A stretch of DNA of 64,000 nt from a virus, in IMG/VR virus record IMGVR_UViG_3300030329_005959, positions 40,266 through 104,265 of that record. One strand, written 5' to 3'. Below the pieces are notes generated by a model. It searched no databases, was not told the DNA's origin, and saw only the letters and a program-made list of their open reading frames with translations. This document shows positions 24,545-33,300 of this stretch, piece after piece. Numbering within the stretch: the stretch's first letter is position 1; each line of letters starts with the position of its first letter. Both the position numbers and the translations under genes were made by a program.

Positions 24545-26437
24545 ATGAGTAAAAAAACAGTCTTAATACATTCTAATTTTTGTAGGGCTTTTACTGGATT
24601 CGGTAAAAACAAAAAAAATATTATGCGGTATCTTTTTAATACTGGCAAATATAATCTTGTGGAGTTAGCTAATGGGATTCATTGGGATGATCCCGTGACC
24701 CAAACTCTTCCGTGGACATGCCGAGGCTCTCTATCACCTCCTCAAGAGTTAAACAACTTAAACCCAGAAGAAAAACGGGCTGCGGGTTATGGAGCCAAGC
24801 TTGTAGATCGGGCCATAAAAGAATTTAAGCCTGATGTTTATATAGGCATAGAAGACATTTGGGCGTTTAATAATTTTCACAGAAAGTCATGGTGGAATAA
24901 AGTTAACACCATGATTTGGACTACATTAGACAGCCTTCCTATCTTACCTCAAGCGGTGGAGTATGCCCCTAAAATAAAAAACTATTATGTGTGGTCTTCT
25001 TTCGCTGAAGAAGCTTTTAAGAAAAAAGGTTATACTCACATTAAAACTCTGCGAGGATCTTTAGAGGGCTCTAATTTTTTTAGAATGCCTGATGAAAAAC
25101 GAGCGGAACTTAGGGAAGCTCATAAACTAAATGACCAGTATCTGGTAGGGTTTGTTTTCCGTAATCAATTAAGAAAAAGTGTTCCGAATCTTTTGGAGGG
25201 TTTTAAAATCTTCAAAGAAAAAGAGCCCAAAGCAAAACTCCTTCTCCACACTCATTGGTCTGAAGGGTGGGATATACCTCGATTGCTTGCAGAAAAACAG
25301 ATAAATCATGTCGATGTATTAACAACTTATGTCTGCTCGAAATGCGGCTCTTACGAAGTGCGTCCCTTTTCAGGTCAAGGACAGAAGTGCAACAAATGTC
25401 GTTCTGAAGGGACGGTCAATACCACCAATCCAAGCAGGGGGGTCACTGAAGAACAATTAAACGAAATTTACAATCTTATGGATGTTTATTGCCACCCCTT
25501 TACTAGCGGAGGTCAAGAGATACCCATCCAAGAAGCTAAACTAACCGAACTTATAACCCTAGTCACTAATTATTCTTGTGGAGAAGACACTTGCACTTCA
25601 GATTCAGGAGGGCTCCCCTTGGAGTGGAGTGAATACAGGGAGCCTGGGACTCAGTTTATTAAAGCTTCCACTTCCGCTCAAAGTATCGCAGACCAATTAA
25701 CTAAGGTGCATGGACTAGAAGAAGAAGAAAAAAAAGAGTGGGGCCGCAAAGCTCGGCAATGGACTATTGATAATTTTTCCGTTGAGGTAATAGGGAAGAA
25801 ACTAGAAGAGATAATCGACGCCATGCCTGATGTAGATTATGATTATGACAGTGCGAGCATTCTTAAATTTGATCCAAGTTATGAACCAAAAGCCCACTAC
25901 CCAGAATCTAAAAATTTTATTATAGATATCTATAAAAATATTTTAAAGGAAGACGTTGATGAAAATTCTGAAGGTTTTAAGCATTGGCTTAATGAATTAA
26001 ACAATGGGAAAACCGCTACCGAAATTGTAAATCATTTTAGGAAAGTGGCCATGGATGAAAACAATAAAACAAATCTTCCTGATCTTTCCTCTCTACTTGG
26101 AGATAGCGACAAAGGAAAAAGGATTGCTGTTGTAATACCGCAAAGCGAAACGGATGTATTTCTAGTAAATTCTCTCTTGAAAAACCTCAAGAAACAACAT
26201 AAGAACTACAACCTTTATATTTTTACGCAGCCTCAATACTTTAGTTATATAGACGATAATCCTTATATTCACAAAATAATGCCTTATTCTCCTGTTTTGG
26301 AAAATTCTTTTTTAATGGAAGGGGCTGGTGACCATGAGGGATTTTTTGAAATGGTTTTTTATCCACATACAACGACACAAAAACAAGCGTCTTATATGCA
26401 TAACGGTTTAAATAAACACCAATTTTCTCTTCGTTAG
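24545..26437 (+). CDS. Multidomain glycosyltransferase: GT4-like with zinc-ribbon insert, DUF4214 and GT9-like start
   Basis: A 630-residue protein. The GT-B core has an N-terminal Rossmann half (1-180), a second half (about 198-430) with DVYCHPFTSGGQEIPIQEAKLT typical of GT4 nucleotide-sugar sites. Between them is a four-cysteine ribbon (C264, C267, C282, C285). After ~450 comes a DUF4214-like segment (IIDIYKNILKEDVDENSEGF), then a Rossmann strand KRIAVVIPQSETDVFLVNSL that begins a second GT-B unit whose other half seems to be the next gene. It probably glycosylates a phage or host surface molecule. Confidence 0.7.
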   Translation: MSKKTVLIHSNFCRAFTGFGKNKKNIMRYLFNTGKYNLVELANGIHWDDPVTQTLPWTCRGSLSPPQELNNLNPEEKRAAGYGAKLVDRAIKEFKPDVYIGIEDIWAFNNFHRKSWWNKVNTMIWTTLDSLPILPQAVEYAPKIKNYYVWSSFAEEAFKKKGYTHIKTLRGSLEGSNFFRMPDEKRAELREAHKLNDQYLVGFVFRNQLRKSVPNLLEGFKIFKEKEPKAKLLLHTHWSEGWDIPRLLAEKQINHVDVLTTYVCSKCGSYEVRPFSGQGQKCNKCRSEGTVNTTNPSRGVTEEQLNEIYNLMDVYCHPFTSGGQEIPIQEAKLTELITLVTNYSCGEDTCTSDSGGLPLEWSEYREPGTQFIKASTSAQSIADQLTKVHGLEEEEKKEWGRKARQWTIDNFSVEVIGKKLEEIIDAMPDVDYDYDSASILKFDPSYEPKAHYPESKNFIIDIYKNILKEDVDENSEGFKHWLNELNNGKTATEIVNHFRKVAMDENNKTNLPDLSSLLGDSDKGKRIAVVIPQSETDVFLVNSLLKNLKKQHKNYNLYIFTQPQYFSYIDDNPYIHKIMPYSPVLENSFLMEGAGDHEGFFEMVFYPHTTTQKQASYMHNGLNKHQFSLR

Positions 26438-26439
26438 TT

Positions 26440-27582
26440 ATGTCTCACTTACTAGAAGAATATGCCAAAAATTTAGGAGTGAAAATTTCCACTCCTATTG
26501 TGAAGGATCACTTTTTCCCTTTGGTGGCGCAGAAATACATCACACTCTCTAATGATGACGTTGTTGAGTCCAAACATTATCCTGATTACGATATTGTATT
26601 AAATTTGCTCCGACCGTTCCTGCAACATGAAAACATCAAAGTTATCCAACTTGGGGGTAAATCAAAAATAGAAGGAGTGGATGCTGCTTTAAACCTCTCT
26701 TTCAAACAGCAAAGTTTTATTATCTCTAGGTCTTTACTGCATGTGGGATCTGATAGTGTATTGAATCATCTGGCAAGCTCCAAACAAATACCTACAGTTA
26801 ACATATTTGGTAATACCTTCCCTGAAATTAATCGACCTATTTTCTCTAGATCCTCTTCTAATATAAATTTAACTCCAGTGTGGGACAAGAAACCGTGTTT
26901 TATCAACATCGACCCTAAAAACCAAATAAATACCATCAAACCTGAGGAGATAGCGGGAAGCATATTAGATTTATTAAAAATAGACAAAAAACAACTTACT
27001 TTTAAAACTCTTTTTGTCGGGAAACATTTTAAACAGAAAATCCTAGAGGTTGTCCCTACTGTTTTCGCGCCCCTTAAACTCGCCGCAAATCAAATACCTT
27101 TAATACGAGCTGATTATGGCTTCGATGAGGATTCGTTTTTAAAGTTTTGTCAAAGCTACAAAGTATCTGTTTACTTAGACAAACTTATTCAGCCACAAGC
27201 TTTAACCAATATAGCAGCTAACATTCAAAGTCTTTCTATTTTTGTAGACTCTACTTGGGACACTATCCCCGACAAATATTTTAAAATATTAAAAGACTTG
27301 CAGATTGAATGTATTCTTTTTGTTAAAAACGAAAAAGAAATAGCTGCGATACGCAACAAATATTTTGATGTCCCCGTGCGCCCTTACCTTCCAGAAAAAA
27401 AACCCCCATGCACTGTTAGCGATGGGTCTAGGTTTATTTGTGATAAACGCATAGTCGAAGGCTCCAAAGAGTATTTAAGTTACGCTCATTGGAAAAAAGG
27501 GCTTGACAGAAACAACGAAGTGATAGATACTCCTGAATATTGGAGAGAATCAGATCACTTTTATATTTATGAGTCAGACTAA
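26440..27582 (+). CDS. GT9-like (heptosyltransferase fold) glycosyltransferase half
   Basis: A 380-residue protein starting 3 bases after the previous stop. VIQLGGKSKIEGVDAALNLSF and SRSLLHVGSDSVLNHLASSKQIPTVNIFG match the C-terminal nucleotide-sugar half of GT9/ADP-heptose transferases. The matching N-terminal half lies at the C-terminal end of 24545-26437, so the two genes may be a split enzyme or act as a pair. The last ~180 residues are unassigned. Ends overlapping the next gene by 14 bases. Confidence 0.6.
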   Translation: MSHLLEEYAKNLGVKISTPIVKDHFFPLVAQKYITLSNDDVVESKHYPDYDIVLNLLRPFLQHENIKVIQLGGKSKIEGVDAALNLSFKQQSFIISRSLLHVGSDSVLNHLASSKQIPTVNIFGNTFPEINRPIFSRSSSNINLTPVWDKKPCFINIDPKNQINTIKPEEIAGSILDLLKIDKKQLTFKTLFVGKHFKQKILEVVPTVFAPLKLAANQIPLIRADYGFDEDSFLKFCQSYKVSVYLDKLIQPQALTNIAANIQSLSIFVDSTWDTIPDKYFKILKDLQIECILFVKNEKEIAAIRNKYFDVPVRPYLPEKKPPCTVSDGSRFICDKRIVEGSKEYLSYAHWKKGLDRNNEVIDTPEYWRESDHFYIYESD

Positions 27583-28345
27583 AACAGCCAAAAAGAAGGC
27601 AGCAAAGAAGTTCTACGGTCCCGATGTTTATAAGCGTAACAGCCACGGGTTGTTAGAAAACGCGGAGTATATCTTTAACGAAGATGGCTCTGTAAACTGG
27701 AGGGCGATGATCAAGCCTGAGTTTCTTTACCCTAACAAGGGGTGGTTCGATTCTCGTAATCAACCTGTGCCGACATCTCCAGAGGGTTTAGAAGATAAGC
27801 AGCTACTTATTATGCTTGGAGGTATCAAGGAGCTAGCTAAAATGCGCGGGTATTCTACGGTTGCTTTTGACGTAGTTCACTCTTCAGATGGTTATGTCAC
27901 TGCTAAATGCATGATAAACTGGAATAAAAACTACGAAACACAAGATGAGGTTGTTTATGAAGACTACGCGAATGCCACTCTTTCTAATACAGATAGTTTT
28001 TGCGCTAAGTTCTTAGAAACGATTGCCTGTAATCGTGCTTTTGTTCGTTGCGTCCGCAACTATTTGAATATCCACATTGTAGGCGCAGATGAAATAGATA
28101 AATCCCAAGCCAGCGCTCAATCCTATGAGTCCGATGCTGTCGCTACTCCTATCACCCCTGTAGACCTCTTGGAAAAGACCCTTAGGGAGAAGCATAATGT
28201 TGATTCCTTTGAGGGGTGCAAGAATGTTCTCAGAGATCTGTGGAAGACTGAAAGCTACAGGAACGAAAAGGCTAAGGAGTGGTCTTGCTTCAAAGACATC
28301 CCCGCTAAAGAAGCTCGCAAGCTAATTGTTGTCTTAAATAAATGA
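27569..28345 (+). CDS. Putative single-strand annealing (Rad52/Erf-like) recombination protein
   Basis: A 258-residue protein with a very basic start (KTAKKKAAKK). The core reads strand-strand-strand (STVAFDVVHSSDGYVTAKCMINW) then KFLETIACNRAFVRCVRNYLNIHIVG, which resembles the end of the Rad52/Erf core, where a helix of the form E-T-A-x-x-R-A-x-x-x-x-L leads to a conserved Gly. A C-terminal HEH-like tail follows a variable linker. The assignment is by pattern only and could be wrong. Confidence 0.4.
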   Translation: MSQTKTAKKKAAKKFYGPDVYKRNSHGLLENAEYIFNEDGSVNWRAMIKPEFLYPNKGWFDSRNQPVPTSPEGLEDKQLLIMLGGIKELAKMRGYSTVAFDVVHSSDGYVTAKCMINWNKNYETQDEVVYEDYANATLSNTDSFCAKFLETIACNRAFVRCVRNYLNIHIVGADEIDKSQASAQSYESDAVATPITPVDLLEKTLREKHNVDSFEGCKNVLRDLWKTESYRNEKAKEWSCFKDIPAKEARKLIVVLNK

Positions 28346-28800
28346 TTAAGAGATTAACAAATCCTTCTGAATTCAAAAGGGCTTTAGATGACATTTTTGA
28401 TCTTTTCGAATATGAAAATGAAAATCAAGGTCACCAGTTTTTGAGGCATAACAAAGAACACATTTCCAATTCTTTTGCACATCAAAAAGTGTTAGTTTGG
28501 GATTTTTTTGTGTGGGCTAATTTAAATGAACATAATAAATATGATGCCACAATCGCTTTTTTAAACCAAAAAAACGAAAAATTTGGAGAGGAGATTTTTT
28601 CAGAATATATTTGGATGTCAGCGAATCCCAATGTAGGCTACAAACTCTTAGCCACAGCGTTAAAATTCGCCAAAGAAAAAGAATTCAAACATGTGACCAT
28701 GACTTGCGCTATGCGGCACCCAAAAGCAGAGAAAATAGGTCGCTTCTATGAAAAAATGGGTTTCGTAAAAGATTCTGAAACCTATATAGTCAAGCTATGA
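28342..28800 (+). CDS. GNAT-family acetyltransferase
   Basis: A 152-residue protein with GNAT-like ending: the ANPNVGYKLLATALKFAKEKE helix at the acetyl-CoA site and the closing KIGRFYEKMGFVKDSETY motif. The first half is weakly conserved. It sits between the possible annealing gene and small genes, overlapping by 4 bases at each end. The substrate is unknown; phage GNATs may modify host proteins or small molecules. Confidence 0.65.
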   Translation: MIKRLTNPSEFKRALDDIFDLFEYENENQGHQFLRHNKEHISNSFAHQKVLVWDFFVWANLNEHNKYDATIAFLNQKNEKFGEEIFSEYIWMSANPNVGYKLLATALKFAKEKEFKHVTMTCAMRHPKAEKIGRFYEKMGFVKDSETYIVKL

Positions 28801-28994
28801 ACAATAAAATAGCCAGAGAATTAAGAAAGCTTTGCGATCCTGTAGATCCAGTATCTACAAGAGTTTACCGACGTTTAAAAAAACAATACAAGAAACTACC
28901 CCACCATGCCAGAAGAGACTTTATCGACCTCCTTAGACAAACAACCTTCAAATTGGACGAAGAACAAGGTGGGAGCCTTTTGGATAAAGACTAA
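28797..28994 (+). CDS. Small basic hypothetical protein
   Basis: A 65-residue basic, helical protein (ARELRKLCDPVDPVSTRVYR, then KKQYKKLPHHARRDF). Overlaps the GNAT gene by 4 bases and the next gene by 89 bases in another frame. It resembles small nucleic-acid-associated phage proteins in composition only. Confidence 0.55.
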   Translation: MNNKIARELRKLCDPVDPVSTRVYRRLKKQYKKLPHHARRDFIDLLRQTTFKLDEEQGGSLLDKD

Positions 28995-29136
28995 AGAAAA
29001 TGGTCGAAGTTACCTTTCAGGTAATATCGAAATCAATGGTAAGTCGGTGCCTTGTTTAATCTTTAAAAATGATTATCAAGAGGGCAACACTCCGCACTTT
29101 CATATCTACGCTGTCGATCAAACAACAGCTAAATAA
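28906..29136 (+). CDS. Small DUF736-like protein
   Basis: A 76-residue protein starting inside the previous gene. GAFWIKTKENGRSYLSGNI followed by LIFKND matches the phage/plasmid pattern 'lW-k-k-g-k-yLsG-i... -fkN'. This family is often found near SSB or recombination genes, but its function is unknown. It ends 8 bases into the opposing tail operon, marking the point where the two transcription directions converge. Confidence 0.6.
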   Translation: MPEETLSTSLDKQPSNWTKNKVGAFWIKTKENGRSYLSGNIEINGKSVPCLIFKNDYQEGNTPHFHIYAVDQTTAK

Positions 29137-29422
29137 TTTCGTTTTCTTCTCTTTCTTCTCGGACTGATTCTGGCTGATATTGTTCACGCCAGTCTTGATA
29201 ATCTGCTTCTGATTCCAGAGCGAGCTTTTCATCATCGCTTAGGGTCATGCCATCGTCCTCTATTAAGAGATACGATCCTCCTTGATCGCTTTCAGAGACT
29301 TCCCAACCATACATGAATTCTGATTCATCTTCTTCCTTCTTAGGTCGCCCCAATTTTTCCTCCCAAAGCTCTCTGCTTCTTTGTTCGGCACCATCAATAT
29401 TTTCGAATTTTAAATATCTCAT
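29129..29422 (-). CDS. Acidic hypothetical protein at the end of the tail operon
   Basis: A 97-residue, strongly acidic protein with a helical start (AEQRSRELWEEKLGRPKKEE) and a glutamate-rich end. It is the last gene of the - strand tail operon and overlaps the LamG-like gene by 4 bases. Acidic small proteins in this place are often fibre chaperones or scaffold factors, but nothing in the sequence proves it. Confidence 0.6.
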   Translation of the reverse strand: MRYLKFENIDGAEQRSRELWEEKLGRPKKEEDESEFMYGWEVSESDQGGSYLLIEDDGMTLSDDEKLALESEADYQDWREQYQPESVREEREENEII

Positions 29423-30399
29423 GCGTAATTAATCTCGTTATATATTGCGGCATTTGTCTCTAATGCAAGTTTAAGGTCATCATCTAATGCCGCTTCCCCC
29501 GATCCCGCGCTTGAATCAAATACATAAACTTCTCTGATTATTCCATTAAAAGGATTGTTGCTTATTCTTCTACAACCAATTCTAAATCTATCCGATCTAC
29601 CAATATGTTTATCTTCATTTACGTCTCTAGTGGTTTCGGTCCCGCTCACTCTAAGTATCATGGATTTTCCATCTCCTCCTGCGGCAGTTGATCTTTGCCT
29701 GTCGTAGTATGAACCCACTATTGTGCGTGTATATGTTGGATAACCACTAGCACTATCTTCGTCATAAGCATCTACAGCTAACCTGTAACTTCCACCAGAT
29801 AAATAAATCATTTCTACTCCATCATTAAAATTATCTAAATTAGTAATGAGACCGCCAGCTCCTGTAAAATTAAATACTTCACAAGCCATAACTAAACTAA
29901 AATTATCGTCAGTATTAGGTAATCTGTATTGGTTTACTTGCAAATAATCTCCAGAAGCGCTATATCCCCCAGAGGTAACACATTTAAGCCCTCTGTTAAA
30001 CACTCCAGAAGAAATTAACTCAGGCTGTCTACTTGTAGTTGTTTGGACTGCATCTGGTGCAGTTGGATATCCGCTCCAAGATCCTCCACCTTGTTGAGTG
30101 CTTGTATTGCCACTTTGGTTATACCACTTGGTAACGAAAGCTGAGTTGCTTCCTACAAAATCTCTAAGGGTGCTCCCTGCGCTAGTCAAACTGTTAAGGG
30201 TCACCTCTTTTTGATTGTAAAAATAAACATCTGCTTCGGTGCTATCAGAATCTCTTCTAACTCTTATAGCAGCACCAGTGTAAGCCGCACGAAGCAGCCT
30301 TAATCCATAGGCTAGCCTTGCGGTGGGCATACCGCTTATATCTAGAGGAGTTTCTACATGTTTTTCGAATATCCCCGACATTGAGGGTCTTATAATCAT
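29419..30399 (-). CDS. LamG / arabinofuranosidase-B-like domain fibre protein
   Basis: A 326-residue protein. AYGLRLLRAAYTGAAIRVRR, then FVTKWYNQSG, matches the pattern (a-y-s-l-R-l-L...-a-i-r-V-R-r... v-t-W-Y-D-Q-S-G) of arabinofuranosidase-B-like concanavalin folds in phage fibres. DKHIGRSDRFRIG followed by GIIREVYVFD is the closing LamG-type strand pair. It probably binds a host carbohydrate at the tail tip. A shorter paralogue lies at 49627-50532. Overlaps the giant fibre gene by 4 bases. Confidence 0.7.
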   Translation of the reverse strand: MIIRPSMSGIFEKHVETPLDISGMPTARLAYGLRLLRAAYTGAAIRVRRDSDSTEADVYFYNQKEVTLNSLTSAGSTLRDFVGSNSAFVTKWYNQSGNTSTQQGGGSWSGYPTAPDAVQTTTSRQPELISSGVFNRGLKCVTSGGYSASGDYLQVNQYRLPNTDDNFSLVMACEVFNFTGAGGLITNLDNFNDGVEMIYLSGGSYRLAVDAYDEDSASGYPTYTRTIVGSYYDRQRSTAAGGDGKSMILRVSGTETTRDVNEDKHIGRSDRFRIGCRRISNNPFNGIIREVYVFDSSAGSGEAALDDDLKLALETNAAIYNEINYA

Positions 30400-33300
30400 A
30401 ATAAATTACCGAATACTGCGTAGGTGTTTGTAGCTAGTCTTACTATAGACCCAGGTTGATATCCAGATGCTAAGGTCACAGTCCCATTAGTGGTCCCATT
30501 AATAATCATATTGCTCGACCCTACAATGTCTACATCTTGTCCAGTATGTAATACTGATGCATTAAACCCTGCTCCCAAATCACTAGATATCGTTATTTGG
30601 TCAAATGAGGTAGAGGTTCCGTTAATAAATGTCCCGTTATCTGCGACCCTCAAAGTGAAGTCTGCGCTTTTTTCAGACAAACTAAACCCACCTTTAATTG
30701 CCCCTGAGACATCCAGCTCGGTAGTGGGGGCGCTGTTTCCAATCCCGACATTTCCTTGAACTATTAACCCATTAGAAGGCGCGGCAGTCCCTATATAAGA
30801 TGTCCCCACACTAGCGTTTCCGTATAATCCCAGTGTGCTACTGGTTGAATAATAACCTAATGCAGTTTTTCCTTCTACTGTTAATCCGTTCTCAATCGAA
30901 GCACCAACTAGACTGCTTCCTACAACCATTCCCGTTGCATAGATACATCCCTGCGTATGGAGTTTATATAGAGCGTTGGGAGAGTCTGTCCCCACACCGA
31001 CATTGCTATTGGAAGCTACTGTAAGTGCTGTAGTCCCTGCCGTAGCAAGCTGAATTGTGTCTGTGCTGACATCTATACGAGTATCGGTATCTCCATCATG
31101 AAAAATTGTATTTTGAAGATAGATACTATTAAAAGTCGGAGAACCACCATCAGCAACCCCTCCAATGTCAGACAAAACTTCAGAAGTAGAGCGACTCTCT
31201 AATCCATCAGCAGTAAATCTAGCGTATTCGTTATCGGCTACGGTCGCGCTGTCAATCTTAACGGCATTTGTGTCTGCTATCCCGAAAGTCAAGGATGCTT
31301 GTTTTGCATCCAATTGAGTTTGTATGTTTGAGGATACGCCATCAAGATAATCAAATTCAGTGCTTGTAACGTCTGTCGCATATAAAGCTTCTAAGTAGTC
31401 GATCTCACCAGAAGAAAGATTTTGAAGCTCACTATCTAAAGATAGATCACCGAGAAGTTCAGATGTTGAGCGCCCCTCAAGACCAGCAGATGTGAACCTA
31501 GCATATTCATCGTCAGCGACTGATGCGCTGTCGATTTTTACAGCATTTGTATTTGAGATGCCAAATGTCAAAGAGGCTTGCGCCCCGATATCACTAAGAA
31601 CCTCTGATGTTGAACGACTCTCTAAACCGTCAGCAGTAAACCGTGCGTATTCGTCGTCGGCAACGTCTGCACTGTCGATTTTAACAGCGTTTGTGTTTGC
31701 TATCCCGAAGGTAAGTGAAGCCTGTCCTCCAATGTCTGAAAGAACTTCTGATGCCGATCTACCTTCTACTTGAGTTCCGTCTATGCGGAGAAAATCGTTA
31801 TCAACAAGTGTGCTGTTTGCTTGGATAACGTTATTATTACTTATCCCTACGTCTTTTGTGGCAGCAGTGCCGAGTCCTAAAGATGTCGATGCGTCTCCAG
31901 AAAGCAAATATCCTGTTCCATTTAAGGTCAGTCTGTTTTCAAGCCCTGTGCCGTAAAAATCTCCACCTCCTGATATCCCTCCTGCTCCTGTAGTAATTAA
32001 ACTATTAAAAGTGGGAGAATCACTAGTGCTTAATCCTATATCGCTTCGGACTTCAGAAGTAGAGCGGCTTTCTAAACCATTAGATGTAAATCTAGCGTAT
32101 TCATTGTCAGCTACTGACGCGCTATCTATTTTGACTGCATTGGTATTTGCTATACCAAAGGTAAGCGAAGCTTGCGCCCCGATATCCGAAAGCACTTCTG
32201 AAGTAGACCTGCTTTCTAAACCGTCAGCTGTAAATCTCGCATATTCGTCATCAGCAACGTCTGCACTGTCAATCTTTACTGCGTTTGTATTTGATATACC
32301 AAACGTAAGAGAAGCTTGTCCTCCGATGTCAGACAAGACTTCAGAGGCAGATCTTCCTTCGATTTGAGTGCCATCTATTCTGAGGAAGTCGTTATCTACT
32401 AAGGTGTTATTCGCTTGTAAAAGGTTTGTATTGCTAATACCCACGTTCAACGGAGCAGCTGCACCAGTGGCGCTACTTAAAACAAAACGTCCGTCTAGAT
32501 CTGTAGTAACAGTGGACGCATCGTTGCGACTTAATGTAATAACACCATCACTTGTGTTAAAAGATGCACCAGTAACAAAGGTGTTTGTATCAGGTGGAGA
32601 ATCTCCTGATAGGAGATAAGGAGTTCCGTTGTTCGTAATTCTATTCCCGACTCCAGTCCCTAGAACACTCCCCGTAACTGTGAGTGTAGATGTGCCAGTT
32701 ATATCAATACTCTCAAATACACCTGACACCCCAGACAAATATTGCCCTTGGACGGCCATAGAAGTCGTTGTCGTATTACCTCTAGCTGAGACCGTCTGAA
32801 GAGTGTCTGTTTCTGTCGCAGACCCCGTAGAAACAGCGTTTCCATTCACAAAAAGTCCACTTGTCGATTCAACGTAGACTCCATTAACAAAATCTAAAGT
32901 CGCAGTATGCGCTCCACTCGACGCATGAACTCTATCTTGCCCATCTGCTAATACTGCGGCTCCGCTGTGTCCAGTTGGTATTTCAGCTTTATTACCTAAA
33001 GCAAAAGCATAGTCTCCGCTTACCTTTGAAGCTTTTCCTGGGCCTACAAGTGCGAATCGTCCTGAGGATTCGGTAAACCAGCCACCAAGGGTAACAGAAT
33101 CGTTAGCGTAAATTTTATTTCCTTCTCCACCTAATACAGAACTGAATGTGCCATGCACTTCATTTTCTTCTCCTCCTCCGATAAAAGCGTAACCATTACC
33201 TCCTGAAATAATGTTTGATACACCGCCACCTATGGCAGAAATGCCAGCGTATATCTCGTTACTTTGACCTCCTCCAACAAAAGAAGTGGTAGCACTTTCT

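Noticed and set aside
31141-32460. Regular repeats that might be a CRISPR array
   Set aside because: The units are coding, ~150 bases long and in frame in a fibre protein; there are no spacers or cas genes.
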